Source: Paralithodes platypus (lineage: Eukaryota > Arthropoda > Malacostraca > Decapoda > Lithodidae). From it: a DNA stretch of 64,000 bases. Below the pieces are notes generated by a model. That model had not been told where the DNA came from, did no database searches, and worked only from the letters and a program-made list of their open reading frames with translations. Positions within the stretch are counted from its first letter, which is position 1; each line of letters starts with the position of its first letter. The position numbers and the translations under genes are program-made. Shown piece after piece: positions 1-11,816 of this stretch. The DNA lies in NCBI GenBank assembly GCA_032716605.1, contig CM064506.1, positions 2,458,371-2,522,370 on the forward strand. Direction: 5' to 3'.

Positions 1-345
1 AGTAAGTATCAGTATGGTGTATATTATGCTGTGCTGTCTGTGTGTAATAAGTATCAGTATGGTGTATATTATGCTGTGCTGTCTGTGTGTAATAAGTATC
101 AGTATGGTGTATATTATGCTGTGCTGTCTGTGTGTAGTAAGTATCAGTATGGTGTATATTATGCTGTGCTGTCTGTGTGTAGTAAGTATCAATATGGTGT
201 ATATTATGCTGTGCTGTCTGTGTGTAATAAGTATCAGTATGGTGTATATTATGCTGTGCTGTCTGTGTGTAGTAAGTATCAATATGGTGTATATTATGCT
301 GTGCTGTCTGTGTGTAGTAAGTATCAGTATGGTGTATACTTTACC
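1..345. repeat. 45-bp minisatellite, about 7.6 copies
   Basis: A 45-bp unit (starting agtaagtatcagtatggtg) repeats head to tail from the left edge. Copies differ mainly at two sites: agtaag versus aataag, and cagtat versus caatat. The period is divisible by three, so two frames stay open across the array; these are repeat artefacts. The array runs off the left edge, so its true length is unknown. Confidence 0.95.
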
Positions 346-372
346 CCGGCAGAAAATCCAACCCCTTAGAGC

Positions 373-761
373 TTAAGGGGGGTCCCTGTTTTTTTGTTTT
401 TATCTTTCTCTCCTTTTCTCTGGCTTGTATCCATTCGGCTCCATTCAGCCAACTGTTTTAAGACGTTTATCCTTATCCAGTTGTCGATTTCTTACTGGCG
501 AGCGATAGCGAGCCATCAATGTATGGAGAAATCCGGCTTTGCCGGAGAAATTTGTCTATCGAAAAATGTACAAATTTAGCTTGCTGTAAAAAACAAATAT
601 ATAAATATGCTGGCTCACTACCGCTCGCCTGGAAAATATTGACACCTGGATGGGGGTAAACGTCTTAAAACAGTAGGCTGAATGGGGCCGAATGGATACA
701 AGCCAAAGAGAGAGCAAGAGAGAGAAAGATAAAAAAAAAAAAGCGAGGTGGGGTCCCTTAA
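373..761. mobile_element. TTAA-flanked fold-back element, family A copy 1
   Basis: TTAA at 373-376 is followed by GGGGGGTCCCTG, and the right end reads GGGGTCCCTTAA with TTAA at 758-761. The arms are long inverted repeats: the left arm (cttgtatccattcggctcc, gacgtttatcc) is mirrored on the right (ggccgaatggatacaagcc, ggtaaacgtct). The centre holds cgagcgatagcgagcc, a sequence shared with family B. No coding capacity. A second copy is at 19670-20040. A non-autonomous DNA element is the likely nature; TTAA as the target duplication is inferred. Confidence 0.85.
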
Positions 762-906
762 GACTTCTCGATACTCAAGGTGAACATATGACCCTTCTAA
801 GTCTCTGCCTCCTATCATTACATTACCAATTTGTCATGACAACATATTTCGTGTCCATAATAATCATAACAACTGAGTACCGGAGACATGGCAATTTACC
901 GTCAAC

Positions 907-962
<56 letters not shown>
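907..962. repeat. (AC)n microsatellite
   Basis: A near-perfect AC array of about 55 bp. It sits just left of a dispersed segment (about 1000-1110) that recurs next to another AC array at 7160-7265, so the array may belong to that repeat. Confidence 0.95.
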
Positions 963-963
<1 letters not shown>

Positions 964-999
964 CAGACACACTCTTTAATACATACAAACAATATATTT

Positions 1000-1110
1000 C
1001 TCATTTTAGCATAATGGTACGAACACTGATGTAAACAAGGCAATAACACTTACAGCCAATCAGCGATGTAAATCAACAGTTAAAAGACCAATTACAAGGC
1101 ATGGTAGTAT
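1000..1110. repeat. Dispersed repeat following an AC array, copy 1
   Basis: Key shared pieces are agcataatggtac, gtaaacaaggcaataac, agccaatcagcga and gaccaattacaaggca. They recur in the same order at about 7173-7265, again to the right of an AC array. No terminal structure is visible. Confidence 0.7.
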
Positions 1111-1289
1111 GATTGAATAGTAGGGTACGTTATCCTACTATGTGTGGTACAGGTATTATGGCTCACGACTGTACATAGTATAAGTGTAATGTTTATCTGG
1201 GTATTGATGTGTTTGAGTGAGAAATGTGGTGGTTTTGTTATGTCTGCGTTTGGGGCGTGTTATGAGTTATGACGGTAGTGTATTGGCTA

Positions 1290-1560
1290 GAGGAACGGTG
1301 GTGGCAATGTACAAAGCTTAGAAATATACCGTAGTGTTGTCAGATGTATGGTGGCAATGTAGTAGTGTCAGAAGCATGGTGGCAATGTACAGTACCGGTA
1401 CTTAGTAATATATCGGTAGTGTAGTCAGACATATGGTGGCAATGTAGTGTTCTCAGAAGTATGGTGACAATGGAGTGGTGTCAAAAGCATGGTGGTAATG
1501 TATGGTAGTGTCACTGTATATATTGTCACCATACTTCAGACACCACTCTACCTTACCACC
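1290..1560. repeat. Degenerate tandem repeat (atggtggcaatgta core)
   Basis: The core atggtggcaatgta recurs at irregular 50-80-bp spacing (about 1300, 1347, 1375, 1432, 1459, 1490), with variants such as atggtgacaatgg. No open frame of interest. DNA between 1110 and 1290 shows nothing recognisable. Confidence 0.6.
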
Positions 1561-1898
1561 TGGAGTCTACCTGGAGTTGTTTCGGCCATCCTTCATTGGC
1601 CTCGGCGAGAGTTGCTCTCCCCGAACCATATAATAGCCTTCTTGGTCTAGACACTGCCCTACCGTCATAACACCCCCCCCCCCCCCCTCCTCCCCCCTAG
1701 ATCCCAACCCCACACCAAACAGACACAACAAATACCATACCTCAACATACATACATCACATATACAGTACACGTACACACATACACGTCACCCCACACCA
1801 AACATACATAACACATACCGTACCACCACATACACACACATACAAACACCACTTTTCACATACCGTACACACACATCACACACTGTCTCACTCACTCA

Positions 1899-1947
<49 letters not shown>

Positions 1948-2000
1948 TACATACATAACCCATTCAGTATACTCTCTTTCTATATCTCGGGTAGAGCTAA
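1561..2000. repeat. Low-complexity C-run and CA-rich stretch
   Basis: Contains a C homopolymer near 1672-1687, degenerate CA/ACAT-rich sequence and a clean AC array at about 1902-1947. The phrase ggcctcggcgagag near 1599 recurs at about 6226 and marks a small dispersed repeat. No gene is supported. Confidence 0.7.
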
Positions 2001-2007
2001 TGATAAT

Positions 2008-2145
2008 GTCGGACAGGTTGGGAGAGAGGTATCCGAACCAGGATTCGAACCCACTCACTCCAGGTAGATTTGGGGAGAGTGGTTACGGTGCCCAACTTTC
2101 CCAAATCTACCTGGAGTAAGTGGGTTCGAATCCTGGCCAGCATTC
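2008..2145. repeat. Palindrome of two tRNA-like half-repeats
   Basis: The left arm (gattcgaacccactcactcc, aggtagatttgggg) is mirrored by the right arm (cccaaatctacctggagt, gtgggttcgaatcctgg). The right arm carries GGTTCGAATCC, a Pol III B-box. Read either way the unit resembles the distal half of a tRNA gene, so this looks like two tRNA-derived repeats head to head. The same structure occurs at 17022-17190. No complete cloverleaf can be drawn. Confidence 0.65.
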
Positions 2146-2407
2146 CTGAAATGAACCGCAAGGTCTTTAGGATACCAGTACTATTATTCCTTGTACCTCT
2201 CGTGGGACCTTGTTTCCACTCTCACTCACTGTCCCTCAGGCCACAGACAGACCGCTCCCACTCTCACACTCGGCCTTCCTCTCTCTCTCTCTCGGTAGCG
2301 ATTGTAATTTTTGTTTCTTTTGGTAGATTTATTTATTCATTGATTATATTTTTTAGTTTCCTCCCTAGACCTCCATCAAGCTTTAAAAATATCCCCAAGA
2401 TCTTCCA

Positions 2408-3745
2408 TCCCTGTATTCACCTCCACCCCTCCCACAATCCACCACCCCCACCCTCTCACACCACCCACTGTATTCACCTCCACCCCTCCCCAAATCCACC
2501 ACCCCCACCCTCTCACACCACCCACTGTATTCACCTCCACCCCCTGACACCACCCACTGTATTCACCTCCACCCCCTGACACCACCCACTGTATTCACCT
2601 CCACCCCCTGACACCACCCACTGTATTCACCTCCACCCCCTGACACCACCCACTGTATTCACCTCCACCCCCTGACACCACCCACTATATTCACCTACAC
2701 CCCCTGACACCACCCACTGTATTCACCTCCACCCCCTGACACCACCCACTGTATTCACCTCCACCCCCTGACACCACCCACTGTATTCACCTCCACCCCC
2801 TGCCACCACCCACTGTATTCACCTCCACCTCCACCACCCACTGTATTCACCTCCACCCCCTGGCACCACCCACTGTATTCACCCCCACCCCCTGACTCCA
2901 CCCACTGTATTCACCTCCTCCCCCTGCCACCCACCCACTGTATTCACCTCCACCCCCTGACACCACCCACTGTATTCACCTCCACCCCCTGACACCACCC
3001 ACTGTATTCACCTCCACCCCCTGACACCACCCACTGTATTCACCTCCACCCCCTGACACCACCCACTGTATTCACCTCCACCCCCTGACACCACCCACTG
3101 TATTCACCTCCACCCCCTGACACCACCCACTGTATTCACCTCCACCCTCTGACACCACCCACTGTATTCACCTCCACCCTCTCACACCACCCACTGTATT
3201 CACCTCCACCCCCTGACACCACCCACTGTATTCAGCTCCACCCCCTGACACCACCCACTGTATTCACCTCCACCCCTCCCACAATCCACCACCCCCACCC
3301 TCTCACACCACCCACTGTATTCACCTCCACCCCTTGACACCACCCACTGTATTCACCTCCACCCCTCCCACAATCCACCCTCTCACACCACCCACTGTAT
3401 TCACCTCCACCCCTTGTATGCACCTCCACCCCCTGACACACCACCCACTGTATTCACCTCCACCCCTCCCACAATCCACCACCCCCACCCTCTCACACCA
3501 CCCACTGTATTCACCTCCACCCCTTGACACCACCCACTGTATTCACCTCCACCCCTCCCACAATCCACCCCTCCCACAATCCACCACCCCCACCCTCTCA
3601 CACCACCCACTGTATTCACCTCCACCCCTCCCACAATCCACCTCCACCACCCCAATCCACCTCCCCCCACCCTCCACCTTCCCCACCCTTCCACAATCCT
3701 CCCCCTCCACCCCTCCCACAATCCACCCCGCCCTCCTCCTCCCAC
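2408..3745. repeat. 32-bp minisatellite, roughly 40 copies
   Basis: The unit contains ctgacaccacccactgtatt followed by cacctccacccc. From about 3260 a longer variant carries an inserted cccacaatccacc stretch, giving a mixed higher-order pattern. A tiny family-B relic (tagtttcctccctagacc) precedes it at about 2355-2400. All open frames here, on both strands, are translations of the array. Confidence 0.95.
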
Positions 3746-3779
3746 TCGGCTACACTATCAAAAAGGCGAGGCCAATCAA

Positions 3780-3878
3780 CTCCACGTCAATATCCAACAC
3801 GTACACACACACACACATGTACGCGACACTGACCACGTACACTACAAGAACACACACACACATACCGTACTGTACTTA

Positions 3879-3953
<75 letters not shown>

Positions 3954-4694
3954 TATTCTATCTGCCACCTAGCTCTAGCTCTATCTCTATCTCTCTTTCT
4001 CTCTCTCTCGTGTGTGTATAATTATTATCTGACTAATTTCAACTATGCACGCTTGCTTGTTTACTTCGTGTGTGTGTGTGTGTGTCTGTCTGTGTCTGTC
4101 TGTCTGTCTGTATGTAGGTTGTGTCCGTCTGTCTGCCTAAACCTAAGTGTACCGGTACGTGACACACACATAGCATTACACACACACACACAAACATATA
4201 GGCAGACAGACAGACACGCACACCACATAGACACACACACCACAGACAGACACATACACACACACAACATAAACAGACAGACAGACATACACGCACACCA
4301 CATAGACACACACACACCACAGACAGACACATACACACACACCACATAGACAGACAGACATAAACATACACACCACATAGACAGACAGACATAAACATAC
4401 ACACCACATAGAGACACACACACCAGACAGACATAAACATACACACCACATAGACAGACACACACACCAGACAGACATAAACATACACACCACATAGACA
4501 GACACACACACCAGACCTACACACCACAGACCACCAGACAGACATAAACATACACACCACATAGACAGACACACACACCAGACAGACAGACAGACATGAA
4601 CACAACCTTGGGTGGGTGGGGTGAAGAGAACCGGAGTGTCTGTCTGTCTGTATGTATGTCTGCTTGCGTTCCCTCACCCCTGCTCTCGCTCTCG

Positions 4695-4732
<38 letters not shown>

Positions 4733-4740
4733 ATATTCCT
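3780..4740. repeat. Compound simple-repeat block (TG, CT, ACAG/ACAC)
   Basis: Includes a TG array at about 3881-3952, TGTC/TGTG sequence near 4065-4125, a degenerate minisatellite at about 4160-4590 built on cacaccacatagacagacag, and a CT array at about 4687-4728. The 231-aa and similar Cys/Val-rich frames on the minus strand are translations of it. Confidence 0.9.
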
Positions 4741-4825
4741 TCGCTACCTTCGTTCCCAGTTTTTTTCGCACTCTCAATTTATCTCACTCACTCACTCTCT
4801 CTAATTCTTTCTGAAAGTAAATTAT

Positions 4826-4900
4826 AATAAATCGGCCTTTGGCCAGGCCATTTTGCTATCGCAAATGTACAAATTTAGCTTGAAGGGGGTCTAGGTGGGC
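4826..4900 (-). mobile_element. Family B fragment
   Basis: Carries ggcctttggccaggcc, atgtacaaatttagcttgaag and gggggtctaggtggg, diagnostic of the interior of family B in reverse orientation. Both TTAA ends are missing. Confidence 0.7.
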
Positions 4901-4904
4901 ATTT

Positions 4905-5030
4905 TTTTTTAGTTTGAAGGAAGTCTGGGAAGGCGAATTTTGTTCACCTGGAGGACAAACTAAAATACATTGCTCGAAAATGGCAAAATTTAGAACCGGT
5001 ATAATCCTCAATAATAATTAAACAAAATAC
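4905..5030. repeat. Dispersed repeat F, copy 1
   Basis: The string tagtttgaaggaagtctggg, then a spacer and ttgctcgaaaatgg, then cctcaataataatt, is shared in order with 55303-55430. Parts also occur in tandem inverse copies at 8740-8900. DNA from 5030 to 5430 shows only short CA and AAT runs. Confidence 0.6.
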
Positions 5031-5439
5031 AATATCCCCCAATCGCGATTTGTTCAAGGTCAATGCTATTTCCAATCCTTTCAAACTATTAACTATTGCG
5101 AAACTCCTAAAACAAACAATGCAACCCAATCAAAGCGCAACACCGGCCAGGCTTCCTACCGTAACACCCAGATTGCAAAACACCCACGCTGCAATACAAA
5201 GTTGACACACACACACACACGTTGCATATAATATAGCCAGCACCATTATGTTGAAATATAAACCAATTCATTATCGTCCCCACCACATTACAACACTGAG
5301 GCCCATTGTTTCAAACTTCAAACGTATATTTCATTAGTCATTAAAACAATAATAATAATAATAATAATACAATTAAAAACCGGCTATTTTCTGGGTCTCA
5401 TCGTTCACACATACTGTATAGGCCTAATATATGTTTTAG

Positions 5440-5640
5440 ATTAATATGCAGGATTCGAAACTGCATAATAAATCGTAGGCTTGTCCATATTTCTTTAACT
5501 GTCTTGATAGCGTAATGCATAGTGCGTGGAATTTTGATGCGAGTATCCTGGGTTCGAGTCATCGGAGTGCCACATTTATTTGTTGATTTCATTAATTGAG
5601 TTTAGATGTGAAGTTGGTTGGCGTAAAAAACATAATTACA
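5440..5640 (+). mobile_element. tRNA-derived SINE family 1, copy
   Basis: Order of parts: ggattcgaaactgcataata, cgtaggcttg, tttaactgtcttgatagcg (A-box-like), then cctgggttcgagtcatcgg (B-box-like), a trinucleotide-poor linker and a conserved tail gatttcattaattgagttta. The same order is found at 36810-36990, 54200-54420, 58285-58420 (3' part) and, reversed, at 29050-29225. The tRNA-like part cannot fold into an intact tRNA, so it is a retroposon rather than a tRNA gene. Confidence 0.75.
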
Positions 5641-5784
5641 TCAGCGAATGTCCCCCCCCCCCCCCCCCCCCCGCATTTTCCTCATTTAGGCAATTTATAC
5701 ACAGCCGTAATATACACATTATTGGTAAAAGGTCAGGTAGAGGCGTTTGCAATTCAGTGTGCAATATAGTGTATGTATGTATGT

Positions 5785-6440
5785 ATATACTAATGCACAT
5801 ACCCAATAGCTGGGGGTGGCTGACTCGAGACAGAGCGAGCAGAGTGTACAATATACGGTATACGGTACTAAAATAAAAGAGCATTCTATATGATATTAAC
5901 CATTTCCGACTTACAGGACGCTTTTCAGTTCAATTTTTACTAACGCTAGTCGATGTTCTTGGAATAATAGGGGTAAAATATAACTCAATTAACCATTTGA
6001 CTCACAATTTCTTCCCAAAGTGAATACAACCTTCTACCAATACCCACAATTCAAGGAAGAAACACGTCCTCGTATCTTGAAAGGGTTTAAAAATCTACTT
6101 AGCAAGAGGTTATCCGAAATATACATTACACGATTTTATTCAGCTTAGGAAGGACGTCTACTAATTAAAATGCTACAAACTATCTCAATTACCTTGCGTT
6201 GTTTGGGCCATAGTCCTACATCAGTGGCCTCGGCGAGAGCTGCTCCCCCCGAGTATCCTTTATACAACTCATCTAGCACAATATTATCGAAACACAAACC
6301 CTATTGTAGTTAATTCAAAGACAAATATTAGTAATATGGTCAGTGTTGAAACAGTATTAATTGTGAGAAACCACCCACGCTCTCTCTCTCTCTCTCTCTC
6401 ACACAGGGGCCTGACGGAAGTTCTGATACAGCAAGCAAGC

Positions 6441-6511
<71 letters not shown>

Positions 6512-6810
6512 TCATCACACACAGATTAACCAAGCGCCGCGAGGGGAGAAGCATTCATTAGACTTGAGCAGTTCTGGTAAGTGAATAGATAGACTCGGTA
6601 ATAATTTCCAAATCTACACTTATTATATATACACATATATATACACATATATACAGTATATACACATATTTCTACATCATATATCGCCCCCTACCGCTCT
6701 AAAGACATTTATATCTATCTATATCTATCAGGCACATTCACCATTATTTTATTTTATTTTTTTTAGAAGGTAGTGGCCGACTCGAGACAGAGATAGCCTA
6801 TATGCAAAAA
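5785..6810. repeat. Intergenic stretch with repeat K pieces and an AC array
   Basis: Repeat K (cacatacccaatagctgggg, tggctgactcgagacagag) occurs at about 5795-5850 and as a shorter piece at 6770-6800. CT (6380-6402) and AC (6441-6510) arrays follow one another. ggcctcggcgagagctgc near 6226 matches 1599. No gene is seen. Confidence 0.6.
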
Positions 6811-6879
6811 TAATTACACACAAGAAATCCAATCTAATAATAATTGAAGATATACAGTATAGTACCGTTACGTTAACTT

Positions 6880-6882
<3 letters not shown>

Positions 6883-6957
<75 letters not shown>

Positions 6958-7101
6958 CTACTACTACTCAACGAGACTAAGTGAGGGGCGATGGAACGCG
7001 AAAGTGGTCCGGGACCCTGAGAATTAGAACCCTTGAATGTTGTTTCTGTTCGGGCTCTGTCTCGAGTCGGCCACTCCCAGCAATGGGGTATGTCCCGGAG
7101 T

Positions 7102-7161
<60 letters not shown>

Positions 7162-7165
7162 TCTT
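6883..7165. repeat. Two AC arrays flanking a reversed repeat K
   Basis: AC arrays at about 6883-6955 and 7105-7160 bracket a reversed copy of repeat K (ggaccctgagaattagaacc, gggctctgtctcgagtcggc). The same segment, opposite orientation, lies at about 60735-60850. Confidence 0.8.
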
Positions 7166-7400
7166 TCTCGTTTAAGCATAATGGTGCAAAAACTCCTGTA
7201 AACAAGGCAATAACTACAGCCAATCAGCGACGTGGATCAACACTCAACCGACCAATTACAAGGCAGGACAGAACTATAAACACATCCTCTGGGCCAATCA
7301 GCGACGAGATCGGCAGGTCAACAGCCAATTAGGCTACAGGCGACTGGGACGGGCTATCGGGGAATCTTCTCAGCCAAGCAGCGAAGAGATCATGCATGCT
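7166..7400. repeat. CCAAT-containing repeat cluster
   Basis: The first half matches the dispersed repeat at 1000-1110. The phrase gccaatcagcga or a close variant appears at about 7219, 7292, 7326 (gccaattag) and 7371 (gccaagcagcgaag). No transcript or open frame is attached to it. Confidence 0.5.
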
Positions 7401-7404
7401 CTGT

Positions 7405-7496
7405 TTTTGTTGTTGTTGTTGTTGTTGTTGTTGTATAATATTACTGTAGTTTTCATTGCTACTACAGCTTTGAATAGTACCGGTACAGTGGTAATA

Positions 7497-7550
<54 letters not shown>

Positions 7551-7590
7551 ACAAGTAATAGTTGTTGTTGTTGTTGTTGTTGCTGTTCCT
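7405..7590. repeat. Trinucleotide arrays (TTG)n and (TAG)n
   Basis: TTG at about 7408-7433, TAG at about 7498-7550, and TTG again at about 7561-7582. They produce poly-Asn, poly-Tyr and poly-Thr frames on the minus strand that are not genes. 7590-8085 shows nothing recognisable. Confidence 0.9.
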
Positions 7591-8085
7591 CAGGCTGTCT
7601 GGCCGAGCAGCCCCAAGGTCCCGAGCAAGGCCAAGGCCATAACCGAGCGCCCCCACAGAACCCTCCCAGCTTACCACTAATAATGCCCAGGTGACCGAAG
7701 CCACTCAAAGGCGGGGAGCTGAGGAGGGTGCGGAAACGCCCGGGAAACAAAAGCCCCACCCAAGGCCCTGTGCCCCTCAGCAATTATAAAGGGAAAGTTG
7801 AGGGGCAAAGGAAAAATGTGACGCTTTGGCTCCCAATCTGCCAGGGTTGGCAGTAGGGAGGTCAATCCACGGAAAAGATGCCGTCACTTGAGATCTAGAA
7901 AATATATAAGTAAAAGAAACAGTCAGAGTAAGCTATGGGTATGGCAGAGAATGCTCAACTCTCATTCTGATAGACCAGCCCATCACCAGACAAGTAATAG
8001 TAATAGTAGTAGTATTGTGAGTCCGAAATATTATACTGGTGCCCTAGTATTTTTATATTTCTATATATTTACTTATATATTTATT

Positions 8086-8162
8086 TTGTGTGTATGTGTG
8101 TGTGTGTGTGTGTGTGTGCGGGCGTGTCTTTGTGTGTGTGTCTTTGTGTGTGTGTGTGTGCC

Positions 8163-8212
<50 letters not shown>

Positions 8213-8715
8213 TGAGTGAGAGAGAGAGAGAGAGTGAGTGTGCGAGTGAAGGGCACTAACCAACATACCTACCCATAGTTATCAAGGCGGACATCTGTGT
8301 GACCAATAATGCTAAAATAGACACCAATGATCGAGCCAGTTATCTGTGGAGCCAATGAGTGGACAACCCTCAAGTGTGTAACCCGAGAGCGAGTGAGAGA
8401 GAGTGACAGTGAGAGAGAAAGTGTGAATGTGTGTGTAGTGAGAGAGAAAGAGAGTGACAATGAGAGAGTGAATGTGTGTGTAATGTGAGAGAGAGAGAGA
8501 GAGTGAGTGTGAAATATACTAACCAACAGACCTAGCCATAGTTACCAAGTAGGACATATGTGAAGCCAGAGTGAGAGAGTGAGTGTGTGAGTGAAAGATA
8601 CTAAGCCACAGAGCTACCCATAGTTATCAAGGCGGACATCTGTGACCAATGACAGCGCCAGTTATCTGTGGAGCCAATGAGTGGACAACCCTCAAGTGTG
8701 GAACCCGAGAGCAGT
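8086..8715. repeat. TG/GA arrays inside a local segmental duplication
   Basis: TG-rich array at about 8089-8205, GA at about 8206-8245, and more GA arrays near 8390-8510. Between them a segment with tacccatagttatcaaggcg, ccagttatctgtggagcc and gagtggacaaccctcaagtg occurs at 8262-8390, in part at 8519-8570, and again at 8608-8713, so about 340 bp was duplicated together with its GA arrays. Confidence 0.8.
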
Positions 8716-8734
8716 GCACCCAGATACAATTACT

Positions 8735-8960
8735 AATGTTCTTGCAATGTATTTTAGTTTGTCTCCTTGGCTAACAAAAAACAAAAAACAAACGTATTCC
8801 CAGACTTCCTTCAAACTAAAATCAACTATATAACTAAAACCATTTCCCTGTAATGTATTTTAGTGTGTCCCCTAGGCTAACAAAAACGTTTTCCCAGACT
8901 GCGTTCAAACTAAAAAAAAAAACAAAAAACAAAAAAAAACTACATAATCAAATAAGCCCA
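8735..8960. repeat. Dispersed repeat F, inverse tandem copies
   Basis: Two successive copies of tgtattttagtttgtctcc, ggctaacaaaaa and ttcccagactkcskycaaac are the reverse complement of the repeat at 4905-5030 and 55303-55430. A-rich tails separate them. Confidence 0.6.
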
Positions 8961-9038
8961 CTCAGACCCCCTTCAAGCAAAACGCGTACAGTCCGATAGA
9001 AAAAGTTCAAGTTAAAAAATATATAAACAATTCTCCCC

Positions 9039-9157
9039 TTAACCCCTTCACCACCATTACGTAATTTTCATCATATTCTGGTTACCATTAGACGATTATC
9101 TTTAGTTTGTAATCTACCTATACGACACGAATAGCTAAATATGATCTCAATAAACCC
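9039..9157. mobile_element. Family C element, right-truncated
   Basis: Starts with TTAA then CCCCTTCACCACC, followed by attctggttaccattagacg and aatctacctatacgac, the family C order. It stops inside aataaaccctcttag without the matching right end. A CTCCCC immediately left of the TTAA looks like a B-type end. Confidence 0.7.
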
Positions 9158-9159
9158 TC

Positions 9160-9640
9160 TTAGTAACACTGTCCTTCTAAAACTAATAGCACCAGTGGCA
9201 CCAAAATGGCGGGAATTTGGCCAATCTCTGTGGCAATAGGATCTTTATATAAACTTATAAGCCTCCTTTTAAGCAACACATCTATAACATAAGATACTGT
9301 TATTTTGGTACTTTGACACAACTGCATTGGTTTTAGATAGCTATGTATCTTACCCTGGATTCTGTAATATTTCAATATTTTAGCATATACAGTAGCGGTA
9401 CGGTATATATATATTGGATCTGTAAAGAATAACAATTTTTTAGTGCATTTATATTTATTTGAATTTGAATTTGAACTCTGGGTAGCTTGAGAGGGGTGCA
9501 GCCAGATCGAGTTACCCAGTAGTAGAGGGGGACATGAAAGATCCGTACCCCAATGGTGGACTGGGGTATCCTCGTGCTGGCTACACTCCTCCATGTCCGC
9601 TTGTGTGTAGGTTGAAGGAGAAGTGAAAGAAGGAAGGAAG
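9160..9640. repeat. Unassigned intergenic DNA
   Basis: A 236-aa minus-strand frame across 9160-9870 has no recognisable motif; its upper half is the complement of the purine tract and is Ser/Phe/Pro-rich. I do not call it a gene. 9477-9620 is moderately GC-rich and could be an old repeat. Confidence 0.4.
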
Positions 9641-10290
9641 GAAAGAGAAGGGATAGAAGAAATAAGAAGGGAAAAAAGGAAGGAACAAGGACTAGACGAA
9701 AGGATGGAGTAAAAAGTAAGGGAGAGAAAGAAAGAGACAACTATATAATTATATAACTGCCCGGTTGCAAAGCTAGTGAAGAAGAAGACAAAAGGAGGGG
9801 GAGGAGTGGAATGGAAGGAAGGGTTAAGGGAGGGCAAAAACAATACCGGTAATACAAAAAAGTACTGCATCAGAAATTGTTCCCTTATAAGGCAAGTGAA
9901 GGGAGGTGGGAAAAAGAGAGGATGGAAAGAGAGTGGGAGGAGGAAAAAGAAGAGGTGGAGGAGGGGGACGAGGAGGAGGAGGAGGGGTACGAGGAGGAGG
10001 AGGACGGGGACGAGGAGGAGGAGGAGGAGGGAGAGGAGGAGGAGGGAGGGGAGGAAGAGGTAGTGGAGGAGGAAGAAGAATAAGTGGAGGAGGGAGGAGG
10101 GGGGAGGACGAGCACTGGAAGAAGAATCCTTACTCTAAAAAACAAGTGGAGGGAGGATGTGGATGTGTGGATAGAGGAGGAAGAAGGCGGAGGAGGAGGA
10201 AAGGAAGGGAGGGAAATGATGGGTTAAATGGTAAAGACGGAAGAAGAATAGAAGAAGAGGAAGAGGAGGAATACAAAGGACTTACAAACT
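9640..10290 (+). repeat. Polypurine tract (GGA/GAA/AAG)
   Basis: About 650 bp in which the plus strand is nearly all purine, densest as GGAGGAGGA between about 9950 and 10100. Short interruptions occur at 9720-9775 and 9830-9895. All Glu/Gly/Arg-rich frames are translations of the tract. Confidence 0.9.
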
Positions 10291-10522
10291 ACTACAACAG
10301 ACTTATTGGTCCTAACGGGGCAGTTTGGATATCTAGACTGCTAAGGTACCGGTACTAACTACTTGGTAAAGAAAAGGATAGTAAAGAAGAAGGAGGAGGA
10401 AAAGAGGGAGTGGAGTGACCTTGAGGCTGCTCCACCAACCAGTTCTCTCTCTCTCATAGCAATTTCAATCCTGAACCTAATTTCCAATATAAATACCATT
10501 AACAGAGGGAATGGAACCCCCT

Positions 10523-10744
10523 TTAACCCTTTTAGAAGAAACGATGACGCATTTCTGTTCTGTGTTCTGGCTATCATTAGACGATTCTACTCATCCTAAG
10601 AAGGGTATATGCATGGAAGTCAGAGGGTTCATAGAGATAGTCTTTGCCCTTATAATTACCTCAGATCCTTCCTAAACTGTATAAAACCGTCTAATGCTAG
10701 CCAGAGTAACCTAGCAACTTGCAGCATAATCTTCAGAGGGTTAA
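10523..10744. mobile_element. Family D element
   Basis: Runs from a TTAACCCTTTTAG start through acgatgacgc, attagacgattctac, cctcagatccttcc and aaaaccgtctaatg to cttcagagggTTAA. This is the family D architecture of inward-facing copies of the tctggctatcattagacg motif. Ends are degenerate, so boundaries are approximate. Confidence 0.65.
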
Positions 10745-10760
10745 CGTGCTGCGTTTTCCT

Positions 10761-11131
10761 TTAAGGGGGGATGGGCAGATTTATTTGCTTTATTCATAGA
10801 TCTTATTATTGTTTTTAGTTTCCTCCCTAGCCATCCAACAAACTTTTAAAAATCCCCCCAAATCCCCCTTCTAGACAAATTTGTAAATGTTTCGGTAGAA
10901 ACATATCTCGTTCGAAGGCCGCTTCCTCCTAAATTACAGGCTAGCTATTGCTCACCAGGAAACAAATCCGACACCTAAATGACACGTAAGGTTTTACAAT
11001 CGCCAAACTAATGGGACGAACGCCACTAACTTCAACGTCTTAAAGTATCAAAACTAATGGGGCAAACGCCTTAAATCTCCAAAATAATGGGGCTAAACAT
11101 GAAGGGTAAACAAAAACACCCTACCCTTTAA
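10761..11131 (+). mobile_element. Family B element, complete
   Basis: TTAAGGGGGGATGGGC at the left and CACCCTACCCTTTAA at the right. The interior has tagtttcctccctag, atttgtaaatgtttcgg, gctagctattgctcacc, then repeated aatggg..aa modules and ggggctaaacatgaagg. Only 16 bp separates it from the family D element on its left. Confidence 0.8.
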
Positions 11132-11217
11132 TGCCGGAATTGTAAAGATTAACCTCGTTGGGACCAATTTGTCTGTGTCAGTCTTTATTACTTTAATGTA
11201 TATAATAACATGTCTCC

Positions 11218-11218
<1 letters not shown>

Positions 11219-11265
<47 letters not shown>

Positions 11266-11816
11266 AAAAACTAGTACGCGCAATTTCATATATATACGCA
11301 CACAAACGCCTGCATTCAGGGACAAATGCACGCACACACACACATACACACCCTACACATAATATATACGCACATATTCACATACACACGCACACCAAAG
11401 CCGTGCATACAGGAACACACACACATACACAGATACAGATACAGATACATACACACACACACACAGCACCCAGGATGCACTCAAGGTCAACAGAATTGGG
11501 AGGGGTTGCGGGCGGTCATATACACGCACATATACTGTACATGCAATACATACATACATACATACACACCGATACATACACATACAAATATACAGACGTA
11601 CATAGACACATACACCACTCACACTCATATACACATAGAGAGGTGTATATACAGTCACACAGACATACATACGTACATACAATCACATACACATACGTAC
11701 ATAGTCATACACACACACACACATACTGTACATAAATCACACAATTATAAATATATAAATTGTACATAATTACACATCACACACACTCACTTCTACGTAC
11801 AATCTAATTTCTTAAC

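Noticed and set aside
14..376. Open frames of 112-120 residues with a 15-residue repeat
   Set aside because: They translate the 45-bp minisatellite; two frames are equally open, and copies vary at non-silent sites.
4039..4777. Cys/Val-rich and Arg/Glu-rich minus-strand proteins
   Set aside because: Translations of CA/GT and GA simple repeats.
9160..9870. 236-residue minus-strand frame
   Set aside because: Half is the complement of a polypurine tract; no start context or motif supports it.
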